The notes under the pieces are model-generated. The model searched no databases, had not been told where the DNA came from, and saw only the letters and a list, made by a program, of their open reading frames with translations. 64,000 nucleotides of DNA from Photorhabdus bodei (lineage in GTDB: Bacteria; Pseudomonadota; Gammaproteobacteria; Enterobacterales; Enterobacteriaceae), in NCBI RefSeq assembly GCF_003287735.1, contig NZ_NSCM01000003.1, forward strand, positions 124,001 to 188,000. The letters run 5' to 3'. The position numbers and the translations under genes were made by a program. Below, piece after piece: positions 27,926-38,398 of this stretch. Position 1 is the stretch's first letter. Every line of letters begins with the position of its first letter.

Positions 27926-29752
27926 CTATCCAAACTCCTCTAGATGTTCACGTATTAAGGCCATAAAGACATTACCAAAACGTTCAAGTTTCCGTTGCCC
28001 TACCCCGTTGATTAATAACATTTCACCCTCCGTTACCGGGCATTGCTCTGCCATTTCAATCAGCGTGACATCGTTAAATACAACAAAAGGAGGGATATTT
28101 TCTTCGTCAGCAATAGATTTCCGTAATTTACGTAGCTTGGCAAATAGTTTGCGATCATAATTACCACTATACGATTTACTTTGCTGATTACGCCCTTTCA
28201 GATTCTGTATTCGTGGAACAGCCAGTTTTAGCGAAACTTCACCACGCAATATCGGACGCGCAGCTTCCGTTAATTGTAATGCAGAATAATTGGCAATGTT
28301 TTGACTGATAAAGCCTAAATGAATAAGCTGCCGCAATACACTCACCCAGTGTTCCTGACTTTGATCTTTACCGATACCATAAACCGGCAAATGATCATGT
28401 CTCATATCACGGATACGCTGATTATTCGCGCCTCTAAGCACTTCAACAATATAACCAATACCAAAGCGCTGCCCAACCCGGTAAATACAAGAAAGCGCTT
28501 TTTGGGCATCCACCAAGCCATCATAATTTTTTGGTGGATCAAGACAGATATCACAGTTACCGCAAGGGGTTTGTTTGCTTTCACCAAAATAGTTCAATAA
28601 CACCAGACGGCGGCAAGTTTGCGCTTCGGCAAAAGCCCCCATTGCATTGAGCTTATGCCGCTCAATATCCTGCTGTGTGCCCACCTCTTTCTCTTCCAGA
28701 CAACGGCGAAGCCATACCATATCAGCAGGATCATAAAACAGCACCGCTTCCGCCGGCAGACCATCACGCCCGGCACGCCCGGTCTCCTGATAATAGGATT
28801 CGATATTACGTGGAATATTAAAATGAACCACAAACCGAACATTGGGTTTATTAATTCCCATACCAAATGCTACGGTTGCCACTACAACCTGCAAATCATC
28901 ACGCTGAAATGCATCCTGCACCCGCGCACGCTGGCTGTTATCCAACCCGGCATGGTATGGCGCAACACTCAAGCCACGTTTTTGTAAACGCTCTGATATC
29001 TCTTCAACTTTGCTACGGCTATTACAGTAAACAATACCGCTTTTACCTTTTTGACCGCGAATAAATAACCACAGTTGATCCAATGGTTTGTATTTTTCTA
29101 TCAAGGTATAACGAATATTGGGGCGGTCAAAACTGCTGATATGGATAAGTGGATTATTAAGATTCAGTAGTCGGACAATATCATTGCGAGTCGTTTCATC
29201 TGCGGTGGCCGTCAACGCAATGACAGGTAATGTCGGAAAGCGTTGCCTGAGCTGCCCCAACGCCCGATATTCTGGTCGGAAATCATGGCCCCACTGTGAA
29301 ATACAGTGAGCTTCATCCACAGCCAGCATTGCTGGTTGCCATTCCAGAAGTTGCTCAAGGAAGTTATCCATCATCAAACGCTCAGGGGCGATATACAGCA
29401 ATTTAATCATGCCCTGACGGCAACGCCGGATCACATCAATCTGCTGTTCGCGGACCTGAGTTGAATTCAAGCAATCCGCCGCAACGCCATTTGCCCGCAG
29501 TTGATCCACCTGATCTTTCATTAAAGAGATCAACGGCGAAACAACCAAAGTTACCCCTTCCTGTACCAGCGCCGGAATTTGGTAACACAATGATTTACCG
29601 CCACCAGTCGGCATAATGACTAAACAATCACGCCCCTCAAGAATGGTATTGATAACTTGTTGCTGACCAGGCCGGAATTGCAAATAACCAAAGGTTTCCC
29701 GCAATACCTGCTCTGTCAGTGATATCGTATTAATGACCTCTGCGGTAGACAC
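27926..29752 (-). CDS. recQ: ATP-dependent DNA helicase RecQ
   Basis: 3'-5' helicase for recombination and fork repair. All parts are present: PTGGGKSLCYQ (Walker A), DEAHCISQWGHDFRPEY, the second RecA fold with YYQETGRAGRDGLPAEA, the zinc-binding C-x(n)-CGNCDIC, a winged helix and an HRDC domain at the end. The frame is open from 29794, but GTG 29752 gives MSTAEVINTISL and about 608 residues, close to the E. coli length, with AGGAAA upstream. Confidence 0.96.
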   Translation of the reverse strand: MSTAEVINTISLTEQVLRETFGYLQFRPGQQQVINTILEGRDCLVIMPTGGGKSLCYQIPALVQEGVTLVVSPLISLMKDQVDQLRANGVAADCLNSTQVREQQIDVIRRCRQGMIKLLYIAPERLMMDNFLEQLLEWQPAMLAVDEAHCISQWGHDFRPEYRALGQLRQRFPTLPVIALTATADETTRNDIVRLLNLNNPLIHISSFDRPNIRYTLIEKYKPLDQLWLFIRGQKGKSGIVYCNSRSKVEEISERLQKRGLSVAPYHAGLDNSQRARVQDAFQRDDLQVVVATVAFGMGINKPNVRFVVHFNIPRNIESYYQETGRAGRDGLPAEAVLFYDPADMVWLRRCLEEKEVGTQQDIERHKLNAMGAFAEAQTCRRLVLLNYFGESKQTPCGNCDICLDPPKNYDGLVDAQKALSCIYRVGQRFGIGYIVEVLRGANNQRIRDMRHDHLPVYGIGKDQSQEHWVSVLRQLIHLGFISQNIANYSALQLTEAARPILRGEVSLKLAVPRIQNLKGRNQQSKSYSGNYDRKLFAKLRKLRKSIADEENIPPFVVFNDVTLIEMAEQCPVTEGEMLLINGVGQRKLERFGNVFMALIREHLEEFG

Positions 29753-30004
29753 ACTTTTCCTCAACCATATTAAAAAATCACAGACGCTTTTCAAAACGCC
29801 TGGGCATTATGCTATCTCACTCTGGAAATAATTACAGCATGTCATTGAACATCATCTCAGTATAAAAGCGGGTTTAATTGAAGGTTACAGCCGATCAAAA
29901 ATTCTCCCCCAATTCATCTTACTCATCCCAACGCAGCGCCATAACGCCACATTTTTGACTGCTATTTAAGCAAAAATAGAGTAAATCCTTACACTTACAC
30001 AGTT

Positions 30005-30023
30005 GTTAATGATAATAATTTGT
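30005..30023 (+). promoter_or_regulatory. Fur box upstream of siderophore locus
   Basis: GTTAATGATAATAATTTGT matches the 19-base Fur consensus at 14 positions. It lies in the 29753-30200 gap, about 180 bases before the first siderophore gene. This indicates iron repression. Nothing else was identified in the rest of this gap. Confidence 0.7.
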
Positions 30024-30178
30024 ATTAATGTTATCAAAATTGAATACCCCAAAAGTCACCTGTCTAAGAGAACCGGAATGAATACCTGGAAAAGGATGCT
30101 TATATTCGAAAATTTCAGAATTAAGCGTACCGATTTGTTTCCAGTGTACAACGACTATATTGGATAGGATTTTTGATT

Positions 30179-30220
30179 ATGAATAGGGATTGTTATCACC
30201 ATGAGTTCACTGCATATTAA
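30179..30220 (+). other. Possible 13-residue leader overlapping the synthetase start
   Basis: ATG 30179 opens a short frame reading MNRDCYHHEFTAY that ends at 30220, past the ATG at 30201 of the siderophore synthetase and in another frame. AGGA lies about 10 bases before it. The synthetase ATG itself has only a distant AGGG inside this leader. Coupled translation is possible but this is inference only. Confidence 0.3.
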
Positions 30221-32024
30221 CTCCGATAATCACACTCTGCACCTCAACGCAGAGAACTGGCTCCATGCCAATCGCCATCTGGTGACAAAAATATTACGTG
30301 AGCTATATCACGAAAAATTAATTAATCCTACCTATCATGGACAGCAGCAGTATTCTCTGACAATAGGTGACTACCAATACCATTTTCAAGCGGAAACTTA
30401 TCAGCTCGATCATATTGATATTGATGCCGCTTCCGTAACCAAATTCAGGGATAATCAATCTCAACCACTTGATGCTATTCAACTGATTATTGAGTTGCAT
30501 CCGCTGTTGGAAATCCCGGAAAAAATGCTGCCGATTTATCTCGACGAGATATCCAGTACGCTCTACGGTCACGCTTTTAAATATCAGTACAACCGACTTA
30601 CAGCCCAAGATTTAGCTTATGCCGATTATCAAGTCGTTGAAACGACAATGAGTGAAGGCCATCCAGTCTTTATCGCCAATAATGGCCGAATTGGTTTTGA
30701 TGCCGATGATTATCAGCGTTATGCGCCTGAAAGCGCTAGCCCCGTGACTTTAATCTGGATTGCGGTTCATAAGAATAAAGCTATTTTCTCGTCATTATCC
30801 GATCTCTCATACCAACAATTAATAGAAGAAGAGCTAGGGAAATACCTGCCAGCCCAATTTGAACGCCATCTTAATATGTTGGGATTATGCCCATCAGATT
30901 ATTATCTGATGCCTCTCCATCCCTGGCAGTGGCAGCACCGTATTGCCATCAGCTTTGCGGCAGATATTGCCAATAACAATATTGTTTATCTTGGCGAAGG
31001 TCATGATCGCTACCTCGCACAGCAATCTATCCGTACTTTCTTCAATATTACTCAACCGAAGAAGAACTACGTTAAGACTGCCCTCTCCGTGTTGAACATG
31101 GGCTTTATGCGCGGGCTCGATCCACACAGCATGGTCACAACCCCATCAGTCAACGAATGGCTCAGTAACTTAGTCCATAATGACAGTTTCTTCCAACAGA
31201 AGGGTTTTACCGTATTACGGGAACGTGCCGCTCTCGGTTATTTCAATAACTACTTTGAGTCAGCCATTAAGAAAGACAGCCCACATAAGAAAATGTTGTC
31301 AGCACTGTGGCGCGAAAGCCCAATGACGCTGTTGCAGGATAACCAGCGCCTGATGACAATGGCTTCGTTGCTGCATGTCGATTATCAAGGTCATTCCGTC
31401 GTCGCAGCTTTGGTAAAGTGTTCTGGTTTAAGCGCAGAAGAGTGGGTGTCACGTTATCTCGATGCTTACCTCTCGCCATTACTGCGCTCTTTCTTCACCT
31501 ATGATCTGGTATTTATGCCACACGGCGAAAACCTGATGTTGGTATTGGATAATAACAGCCCGACAAAAATGTTGATGAAAGATATTGGTGAAGAAGTTGC
31601 TATTTTGAATGGTGATCTTCAACTGCCTGAAGAGATTAATTTCCTGCACGTCACTATCGAAGACGACATGAAAATTAACTACATCTTCCTTGATATTTTC
31701 GATTGTTTCTTCCGCTACCTAATTCCGCTGTTGCAAAAAGATCTTAATCTACCCGAAGAGCGTTTCTGGTTACTGGTTGCACGCTGTGTCCATAATTATC
31801 AGTCACAACATCTGCATCAGATTGAGAAATTCCGCAAGTTCGATCTGTTTAAGCAGGAATTTGTTCGTACTTGCCTGAATCGTCTGCAAATGGCGAATAA
31901 TCAGCAGATGATCGATCTTGACGACCGTGAAAAGAATCTCAAATTCGCCGGAACTTTAGTGAATCCACTATACGCTTTACGCCATGAATACTCGGTTACT
32001 TTTCGTCAGGCAGAGCAGCAATAA
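30201..32024 (+). CDS. NIS siderophore synthetase, IucA/IucC family
   Basis: A 607-residue NTP-dependent synthetase that joins hydroxamate units by amide bonds. Motifs visible are EGHPVFIANNGRIGFD (substrate pocket), PLHPWQWQH, QSIRTFFNITQ with the following lysines for ATP, LNMGFMRG and MPHGENLMLV. It belongs to type C by its similarity to the C-terminal half of the fused protein at 42523. It is the first gene of the locus and precedes the receptor. A second type C synthetase in one locus is unusual; it may control ring size or accept another amine. Confidence 0.88.
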   Translation: MSSLHINSDNHTLHLNAENWLHANRHLVTKILRELYHEKLINPTYHGQQQYSLTIGDYQYHFQAETYQLDHIDIDAASVTKFRDNQSQPLDAIQLIIELHPLLEIPEKMLPIYLDEISSTLYGHAFKYQYNRLTAQDLAYADYQVVETTMSEGHPVFIANNGRIGFDADDYQRYAPESASPVTLIWIAVHKNKAIFSSLSDLSYQQLIEEELGKYLPAQFERHLNMLGLCPSDYYLMPLHPWQWQHRIAISFAADIANNNIVYLGEGHDRYLAQQSIRTFFNITQPKKNYVKTALSVLNMGFMRGLDPHSMVTTPSVNEWLSNLVHNDSFFQQKGFTVLRERAALGYFNNYFESAIKKDSPHKKMLSALWRESPMTLLQDNQRLMTMASLLHVDYQGHSVVAALVKCSGLSAEEWVSRYLDAYLSPLLRSFFTYDLVFMPHGENLMLVLDNNSPTKMLMKDIGEEVAILNGDLQLPEEINFLHVTIEDDMKINYIFLDIFDCFFRYLIPLLQKDLNLPEERFWLLVARCVHNYQSQHLHQIEKFRKFDLFKQEFVRTCLNRLQMANNQQMIDLDDREKNLKFAGTLVNPLYALRHEYSVTFRQAEQQ

Positions 32025-32043
32025 ATAAAAATATCAACATAGA

Positions 32044-32170
32044 TATACCCTATGGATTTCAAGATGCATCGCGACGGCAAGGGAGAGAATCCCCGGGAGC
32101 ATAGGTAACGATGTGACCGGGGTAAGCGAGTGCAGCCAACAAAGAGGCAACTTGAAAGATGACGGGTATA
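32044..32170 (+). repeat. ERIC element 1
   Basis: 127 bases, the standard ERIC length, from TATACCC to GGGTATA with the central GAATCCCCGGGAGC and GAGTGCAGCCAAC parts. It lies between the synthetase and receptor genes, so it would be transcribed as a long hairpin and may affect mRNA processing. Confidence 0.92.
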
Positions 32171-32199
32171 AATACCAAAAGACTTAATTTGGGGATGTA

Positions 32200-34443
32200 A
32201 TGAATAATAAGAAAGTGATGTATCCGTTTTTGCGAAAGGATTCCATGATTAAAAAGACAACCCTTGCAATGACGATACAGTTAGTATTGATGGGAAATAG
32301 CTACGCAGTCGCGGAAAGTGCACAGAGCACAAGCGATAAAACCACTGCCCAAAATGACAAGATACTCGTCACCGCTTCACGAGCAGAACATGAAGGGGTG
32401 ACCGAAGAATCCGGGATGTACAATACCACGTCGATGGTCACCGCCACCGGTTTAAACCTCTCGGCGCGTGAAACACCACAGACCGTCAGTGTCGTGACCA
32501 AACAACGTATGCTTGACGAAAATCTGGACAGTGTTAATAGCGTCATCGATAGCACAACCGGTATGAGCGTACGCCAGTTTGATAGTGATCGTTTTGGGTT
32601 TACTTCTCGTGGCATGTCCATCAATAACATCCTGCGTGATGGGGTTGCGACCTACTACGACACCCGCTTTAACTATGGCGACAATCTTCTGGATGCTGAC
32701 CTGTTTGATCGTATCGAAGTGGTACGTGGAGCGGCCGGTTTGATGGTTGGCCCAGGCAATCCTTCAGCAGCCGTTAACCTGATTCGTAAACGTCCGACCC
32801 GTGATTTCCGTGGCGAACTCTCTGCCGGCGTGGGTTCTTGGGATAAATGGCGCACTGGCCTTGATCTCTCTGGCCCGTTAAATGACAGTGGCAACCTACG
32901 CGGGCGTTTCGTTACAGCCTATCAAGCGGCCAACTCTTTTATTGATCGCAATAACAACGAAAGATACCCGTTCCATGGCGTTCTTGAAGCAGATTTGACA
33001 GAAAATACCTTGCTGACTATAGGCGTTGATTATCAACGTAACCACACCCGCGGCGGTATGTTTGGTGGTTTGCCAATCTACTTTGCAGACGGCAGCAAAA
33101 CAGACTATAAACGCAGCGACAGCTACGCACCCGATTGGGCTTTTTCAAAAGTTCGGACCTTCTCTACCTTTACCAGCCTGCAACATAACTTTGACAACGG
33201 CTGGAGTGTAAAAGGCACCTTTACTTATGATAATAACGCTCTGGACCAAAAAGTCCTGTGGGCAACAAGTTTTCCTAACCGTAGCACCAATATTGGTATG
33301 GTGCCAGGTAACATGACACTCATCGATGGCAGTCGCCGCCAGAAAAACTACGATCTACAAGTGAACGGTGACTACCGATTATTTAGCCGTACTCATCATG
33401 TCAGCTTCGGCTTAAACCACCAGCAACAGGATTTCCAGAACGATTACTTCAACGCAACCTGTATGCTTACACGTCCAAATAGCTGTCCAGGGATGGGTGA
33501 CTTCACCTCTCCTGGCTGGCAATATCCTGAACCAGAGTGGAGTAATACGCGAACTTATGGCTCAAAAGGGCGTAATGAACAGACCGCAGGTTATGCAGTC
33601 ACTCAGATTTCTCTGGCAGATCCATTGACTTTGATCCTTGGTGGTCGAGTAACCAGTTGGCAAACACGCGGTGATAATTTCAATACTCCACAAAATGCCA
33701 GCTATAGTGACGAATTTGTTCCTTACGGTGGACTGATCTACAACATTACTCAAGACTTGTCGATTTACACCAGTTACACCGAAATATTCAACCCGGAAAG
33801 CCACCGTGACCGCAATAATAAATTGCTTGCCCCAGTGTCCGGACAAAACTATGAAGTGGGCCTAAAAGGTGTTGCCTTCGATAACAGCCTTGATTACTCA
33901 CTGGCAGTCTTTGAAATCCGTCAAGATAACCTGCCATTAGTAGATAACAATGCACCGAGACTACCGGATCTCTCCATTCCTCGTTATACAGTGGATGGCA
34001 CCAAAACTCGCGGGTTTGAAGCAGAAATCAGTGGTCAACTGACGGATAATTGGCGTTTTTATACTGGTTACACGCAATTCCGCGCAACAGATCCTAATGG
34101 TGTACGAATCAATACCAATACGCCAAACAGGTTGTTTAAACTGTTTACCACCTACACCCTGCCAGGTGCGATGAGTAATCTGACCATCGGTGGTGGTGTT
34201 AACTGGCAGGATAAAACCTGGTTAACCGTTGATGGGCCTGGGAAAACATCAATGCAAGCGAAGCAAGACAGTTTCGCGGTGGTTAACCTCATGAGCCGTT
34301 ATCAATTCACACCGGATCTCTCTTTAACGGTTAACCTGAATAACGTCTTTGATAAGACCTACTACACCCAGTTCGGCCAATATTCTCAGTATTACTATGG
34401 CGCACCTCGCAATATTGAAGCGATCTTGCGTTATAAGTTCTGA
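32200..34443 (+). CDS. TonB-dependent ferric hydroxamate siderophore receptor
   Basis: A 747-residue outer-membrane receptor. A signal peptide lies within the first 45 residues (MIKKTTLAMTIQLVLMGNSYAVA). The plug domain has RETPQTVSVVTKQRM, VRQFDSDRFGFTSRGM and VVRGAAGLMVGPGNPSAAVN. The barrel ends in LRYKF with the C-terminal phenylalanine needed for assembly. It is similar in layout to FoxA/FhuE-type receptors. An ABC import system follows. ATG 32200 has GGGG nearby; a start at 32245 would give a cleaner signal peptide. Confidence 0.92.
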   Translation: MNNKKVMYPFLRKDSMIKKTTLAMTIQLVLMGNSYAVAESAQSTSDKTTAQNDKILVTASRAEHEGVTEESGMYNTTSMVTATGLNLSARETPQTVSVVTKQRMLDENLDSVNSVIDSTTGMSVRQFDSDRFGFTSRGMSINNILRDGVATYYDTRFNYGDNLLDADLFDRIEVVRGAAGLMVGPGNPSAAVNLIRKRPTRDFRGELSAGVGSWDKWRTGLDLSGPLNDSGNLRGRFVTAYQAANSFIDRNNNERYPFHGVLEADLTENTLLTIGVDYQRNHTRGGMFGGLPIYFADGSKTDYKRSDSYAPDWAFSKVRTFSTFTSLQHNFDNGWSVKGTFTYDNNALDQKVLWATSFPNRSTNIGMVPGNMTLIDGSRRQKNYDLQVNGDYRLFSRTHHVSFGLNHQQQDFQNDYFNATCMLTRPNSCPGMGDFTSPGWQYPEPEWSNTRTYGSKGRNEQTAGYAVTQISLADPLTLILGGRVTSWQTRGDNFNTPQNASYSDEFVPYGGLIYNITQDLSIYTSYTEIFNPESHRDRNNKLLAPVSGQNYEVGLKGVAFDNSLDYSLAVFEIRQDNLPLVDNNAPRLPDLSIPRYTVDGTKTRGFEAEISGQLTDNWRFYTGYTQFRATDPNGVRINTNTPNRLFKLFTTYTLPGAMSNLTIGGGVNWQDKTWLTVDGPGKTSMQAKQDSFAVVNLMSRYQFTPDLSLTVNLNNVFDKTYYTQFGQYSQYYYGAPRNIEAILRYKF

Positions 34444-34512
34444 GTTTAAAGTCATAATGACACTGCGGACGGCAAACCTTATGTTTCTATTTATTTGAAG
34501 GAAAACAAAATA

Positions 34513-35526
34513 ATGAAATTGAAGCGTTACAAAGGGTTTGCCGTATTGGTGCTGTTGGTCAGTCTGCTGGCTGGCTGTGATAAGCCAGCCAGAACAGACA
34601 ATATATCGTCAGACAAGCCCGGTTATCCTAAAGAAATAACTACCGCATTGGGTACAGCGGTGATTCCACATCAACCCCAACGTGTTGTTGCCTTGGGTGC
34701 AGGAGCGGAAGATATCGTACTGGATCTTGGCATCGTTCCTGTCGGTATCGAATCCCACCGTTGGGGCGGGGATGAACAGGGCTATCTGCCGTGGTTTAAA
34801 CAGGCGATACAACAGCGTGGCGAGACTTTGCCAACTGTGATAGATATGTACCCCGAATTAGACATTGAGAAGGTAATTAGTCTCAAACCGGATCTGATTG
34901 TGGCAACCCAATCAGGCATCACCCAAGAAATTTATGACCATTTATCATATTTCGCCCCAGTGATCGCTTATCCATCCGCCCCTTGGCTCACGACACCACA
35001 ACAGCAGATTGAATTAATTGCTCGTGCGCTAGATAAACAGCCGCAAGGAGAGCAACTCGCTATTGAACTGGATGCCATATTACGCGAATCAGGTAATACT
35101 ATCCCGCATATCAGTGGCTACACTTTCGCCTATATCAAAGCGGGTATCAGCAGTAACATGCTATCGGTATACGTCAAAGGCGATCCACGCGTCGATACCT
35201 TAGTCCATCTTGGTTTAACGCTACTGCCATCGGTCAGCACACTGGCCGATCCCTTCGGCAGTTTCGCCGCCAATATTGGACTGGAAAATGCGGATTATCT
35301 TAATGGCGCTGATATCTTAATAACCTGGTTCAATAATGAACAAGAACGTAAAGCAGTGGAAGCACAGCCGTTATTTCAATCCATCCGAGCTGTACATCAG
35401 GGAGGTTATATTCCGCTAACCGATCAATCATTGGTCGTTGCTATGTCTTACGGTACACCGCTTAGTTTGCGCTGGGGTTTATCACAATTTATACCGATTC
35501 TGGCAGAGGCAATTAAATCATCATGA
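34513..35526 (+). CDS. Siderophore ABC transporter substrate-binding lipoprotein
   Basis: A 337-residue periplasmic binding protein of the FecB/FhuD type. Signal peptide with lipobox LLAGC near residue 22, so it is lipid-anchored. The fold is marked by PQRVVALGAGAEDIVLDLG and the ISLKPDLIVA motif. ATG 34513 follows AAGGA and is preferred over the frame opening at 34495. Its stop overlaps the first permease ATG. Confidence 0.92.
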   Translation: MKLKRYKGFAVLVLLVSLLAGCDKPARTDNISSDKPGYPKEITTALGTAVIPHQPQRVVALGAGAEDIVLDLGIVPVGIESHRWGGDEQGYLPWFKQAIQQRGETLPTVIDMYPELDIEKVISLKPDLIVATQSGITQEIYDHLSYFAPVIAYPSAPWLTTPQQQIELIARALDKQPQGEQLAIELDAILRESGNTIPHISGYTFAYIKAGISSNMLSVYVKGDPRVDTLVHLGLTLLPSVSTLADPFGSFAANIGLENADYLNGADILITWFNNEQERKAVEAQPLFQSIRAVHQGGYIPLTDQSLVVAMSYGTPLSLRWGLSQFIPILAEAIKSS

Positions 35527-36536
35527 CAAATCCTAAACGCCGATTCTTACTGCTGCTTGGCTTAGGTCTCATGATACTACTGACCTTCATTTGTATTATT
35601 GCCAGCCTGAGTCTGGGCGCAAAAATGTTACCACTATCAACCATATGGCATCACTATTGGTTAGGTGACAGTGGTAGCTATAGCGATCTGGTCATCAATG
35701 CCCGCAAACCACGTACGTTAATTGGCATCATGGCCGGCGCAGCACTGGCGCTTTCCGGTGCCGTAACACAGGGATTGCTGCGTAATCCACTCGCCGAACC
35801 GGGTTTACTGGGCGTTAACGCTGGTGCTGCTGCGGTGGTCGTCAGTTTCTCTTTCATACCCATACTGAATGAACTTCCACGCTTCTGGACAGCATTTATT
35901 GGCGCAAGTCTAGCTACATTGCTGTTCTACCTGCTCAGTGGAGGACAACGTAATAACAATCCAGCACGCATGGTATTGACTGGTGCTGCCATTAACGCCT
36001 GTCTATTTGCTTTTGTGCAAGGTTTCGTATTAATGAATGCGCATGTACTGGATAGTTACCGCTTCTGGACTATTGGATCACTTAGCGCAATGTCTCTGGC
36101 GGAAGCGAGTTCACTGATACCCTATCTGTTATTCGCCTTGATATTGACTCTTTCACTCAGCTCTTCCCTGAATGTGATGGTGTTTGGTGAAAGCATCGCC
36201 AGTTCACTTGGCGCCAATGTTGCCCGCACCCGCGTGTTGTCGCTTATTACTGCTACTATGCTGGCGGCAGTGGCTACCGCTATGGCAGGCCCCATTGCCT
36301 TTATTGGCTTGGCTGCCCCCCACTTGATGCGGGCTTTAGTTGGCAGCGATTTCCGCTGGCTACTACCCTATTGCCTATTCGCCGGGCCTTGCCTGTTGCT
36401 CATTTCCGATATCCTGGCGCGGTTGGTGATAGCACCCGGGGAGATCATGGTGGGAATTATCACCGCAGGAATCGGTGGACCGTTGCTCTATCTGGTTATT
36501 AAAACCTATCGTGGAGTTAATTATGTCGCAGATTAA
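35523..36536 (+). CDS. Siderophore ABC permease, FecCD family (1)
   Basis: A 337-residue inner-membrane permease with about nine to ten helices. Family marks: ARKPRTLIGIMAGAALALSGA, NPLAEPGLLGVNAGAA, and the ATPase-contact region GPIAFIGLAAPHLMR. It forms a pair with the next gene, which it overlaps by about 14 bases. Confidence 0.93.
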   Translation: MTNPKRRFLLLLGLGLMILLTFICIIASLSLGAKMLPLSTIWHHYWLGDSGSYSDLVINARKPRTLIGIMAGAALALSGAVTQGLLRNPLAEPGLLGVNAGAAAVVVSFSFIPILNELPRFWTAFIGASLATLLFYLLSGGQRNNNPARMVLTGAAINACLFAFVQGFVLMNAHVLDSYRFWTIGSLSAMSLAEASSLIPYLLFALILTLSLSSSLNVMVFGESIASSLGANVARTRVLSLITATMLAAVATAMAGPIAFIGLAAPHLMRALVGSDFRWLLPYCLFAGPCLLLISDILARLVIAPGEIMVGIITAGIGGPLLYLVIKTYRGVNYVAD

Positions 36537-37584
36537 CCTATCCAGACCGGCAAAAATTCGAACCTTCATGTTGGGAACTGCTGTTTTTCTTGTACCTCCA
36601 CAACGGACCCAAAGAGCCATCTTATTGATATTGCTACTGCTTGCAGTGCTATTTTATCTCTCTCTAGCACTGGGTAAGCAAGGTATCGACAACCCCTGGC
36701 TAACAACTTCAACCCCTTATCAGGAATTTATTCTCACACAGCTACGTTTACCCCGCGCATTAGTGGCTATCGGGGCAGGCGCAACACTGGCACTCTCAGG
36801 TTCACTTTTTCAACTAACAACCCGTAACGCACTCGGTAGCCCCGATATTATCGGCGTGAATGCCGGTGCTGCCGCAGGGATCGTCACCACACTGATCATC
36901 TGGCCTGGCGTTTTCCCCGTTGCTTTAGGTGCGCTGCTAGGAGCCAGCTTCGCGGTACTACTGGTATACGCAGGAAACATTAGCGCCTCCGGACAAATGC
37001 AAACAACCAGAATTGTCATCTCTGGAATTGCTATCGCCGCCCTTTGTATGGCATTTGTTAATTTTGCTATCTCGAATGTGCGCCTTGAGCAGGCGCAACA
37101 ACTTGCTTCGCTGCTGCACGGTAGCCTCGCCAACCGGCGCTGGCAAGATGTTGGGTTAATTTATGGAACGATGATACTGTTTGTTCCGCTTCTACTCTGG
37201 CTAGGACGGCAATTGAACTATGTTAATCTGGGCTATGAAGTTGCTAATACGCTCGGTGTACCCGTACGTATCATTCAGCTTATGAGTTTGTCACTGGCGG
37301 TCATACTGGCCTCAATGGCGGTACTGGTTGTCGGACCGGTGGCTTTTATCGCACTTTCTGCTCCACAAATCGCCCGCCGCTTAGTACGGGCCAAAGGCAC
37401 CGCGCTGTTCTGCTCGGCACTGGTGGGAGCATTACTACTGCTCGCTTCCGATTTAATGACTTTGCTACTTCCTACTTCGGCACGTCTGCCAATAGGAGTT
37501 ATCACCGCAGGGGTAGGCGGTGTCTATTTGATGTATTTGCTGTACGCTGAATTAAGGAGAACAAAGTCATGTCATTCGATATGA
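36523..37584 (+). CDS. Siderophore ABC permease, FecCD family (2)
   Basis: 353 residues from ATG 36523, the second half of the permease dimer. LRLPRALVAIGAGATLALSG, NALGSPDIIGVNAGAAAG and GPVAFIALSAPQIARRL are the family motifs. The frame opens at 36475, but the later ATG overlaps the previous stop and fits the homologues better. It has a longer N-terminus than the first permease. Confidence 0.92.
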   Translation: MSQINLSRPAKIRTFMLGTAVFLVPPQRTQRAILLILLLLAVLFYLSLALGKQGIDNPWLTTSTPYQEFILTQLRLPRALVAIGAGATLALSGSLFQLTTRNALGSPDIIGVNAGAAAGIVTTLIIWPGVFPVALGALLGASFAVLLVYAGNISASGQMQTTRIVISGIAIAALCMAFVNFAISNVRLEQAQQLASLLHGSLANRRWQDVGLIYGTMILFVPLLLWLGRQLNYVNLGYEVANTLGVPVRIIQLMSLSLAVILASMAVLVVGPVAFIALSAPQIARRLVRAKGTALFCSALVGALLLLASDLMTLLLPTSARLPIGVITAGVGGVYLMYLLYAELRRTKSCHSI

Positions 37585-38381
37585 ATTCCTCAACCACCGC
37601 CTCACGACTAACAGCCCAAGCGCTTTCGCTAGCATACGGCAAGAAAACGATTGTTGAGTGTCTGGATATTTCTATTCGTGATGGTGAATTCAGCGTCATC
37701 ATTGGCCCAAATGGTTGTGGAAAATCGACACTACTACGCGCCATTAGCCGAGGTATAACTCCACAGCACGGCGAAATCCTGCTTGATGGGAACAATATTC
37801 AACATTACAAACCAAAAACGGTAGCACGTGAGCTATCTCTGCTAACACAAGGGGCAATCATCACCGAAGCGTTGACCGTATACGATTTGGTTTCACGTGG
37901 ACGTTACGCTCATCAATCCTTTTTACGACAGTGGTCAGCAGAAGATGAGCGAGCAGTTAACGACGCTTTACATGCGGTCGAACTCCAGGAGATGTCGCAA
38001 CGGTTAGTGAATGAGCTTTCCGGTGGTCAGCGCCAACGCGCTTGGTTTGCTATGACATTGGCACAACAAACACCCATTGTACTGTTAGATGAACCAACCA
38101 CTTATCTGGACATCACCCATCAGATTGAAATGCTCGATCTTTGTCAACGTTTACATTTACAGGGAAAAACATTGGTGCTGGTACTACACGATATTAACCT
38201 GGCACTACGTTACGCCTCACATTTAATCATGATGAAAAATGGCAAAATTTACGCCGAAGGTGTGCCAGAAGAGATTATCAATGAGCAGAGTATCGCTGAT
38301 GTGTTTGGTCTAGCCTGCCGTATTATTTGCGATCCAGAATCTGGTAAACCTTTAATTATCCCAAGATACAATCCTATCTGA
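37569..38381 (+). CDS. Siderophore ABC transporter ATP-binding protein
   Basis: 270 residues of the FecE/FhuC type. Walker A GPNGCGKST, signature LSGGQRQRAW, Walker B VLLDEPTTYLD and H-loop VLHDINLALRY are all present. AAGGAG precedes ATG 37569, which overlaps the permease stop. It powers hydroxamate import with the two permeases. Confidence 0.95.
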   Translation: MSFDMNSSTTASRLTAQALSLAYGKKTIVECLDISIRDGEFSVIIGPNGCGKSTLLRAISRGITPQHGEILLDGNNIQHYKPKTVARELSLLTQGAIITEALTVYDLVSRGRYAHQSFLRQWSAEDERAVNDALHAVELQEMSQRLVNELSGGQRQRAWFAMTLAQQTPIVLLDEPTTYLDITHQIEMLDLCQRLHLQGKTLVLVLHDINLALRYASHLIMMKNGKIYAEGVPEEIINEQSIADVFGLACRIICDPESGKPLIIPRYNPI

Positions 38382-38398
38382 ACGGGAAATGAGCTGCC

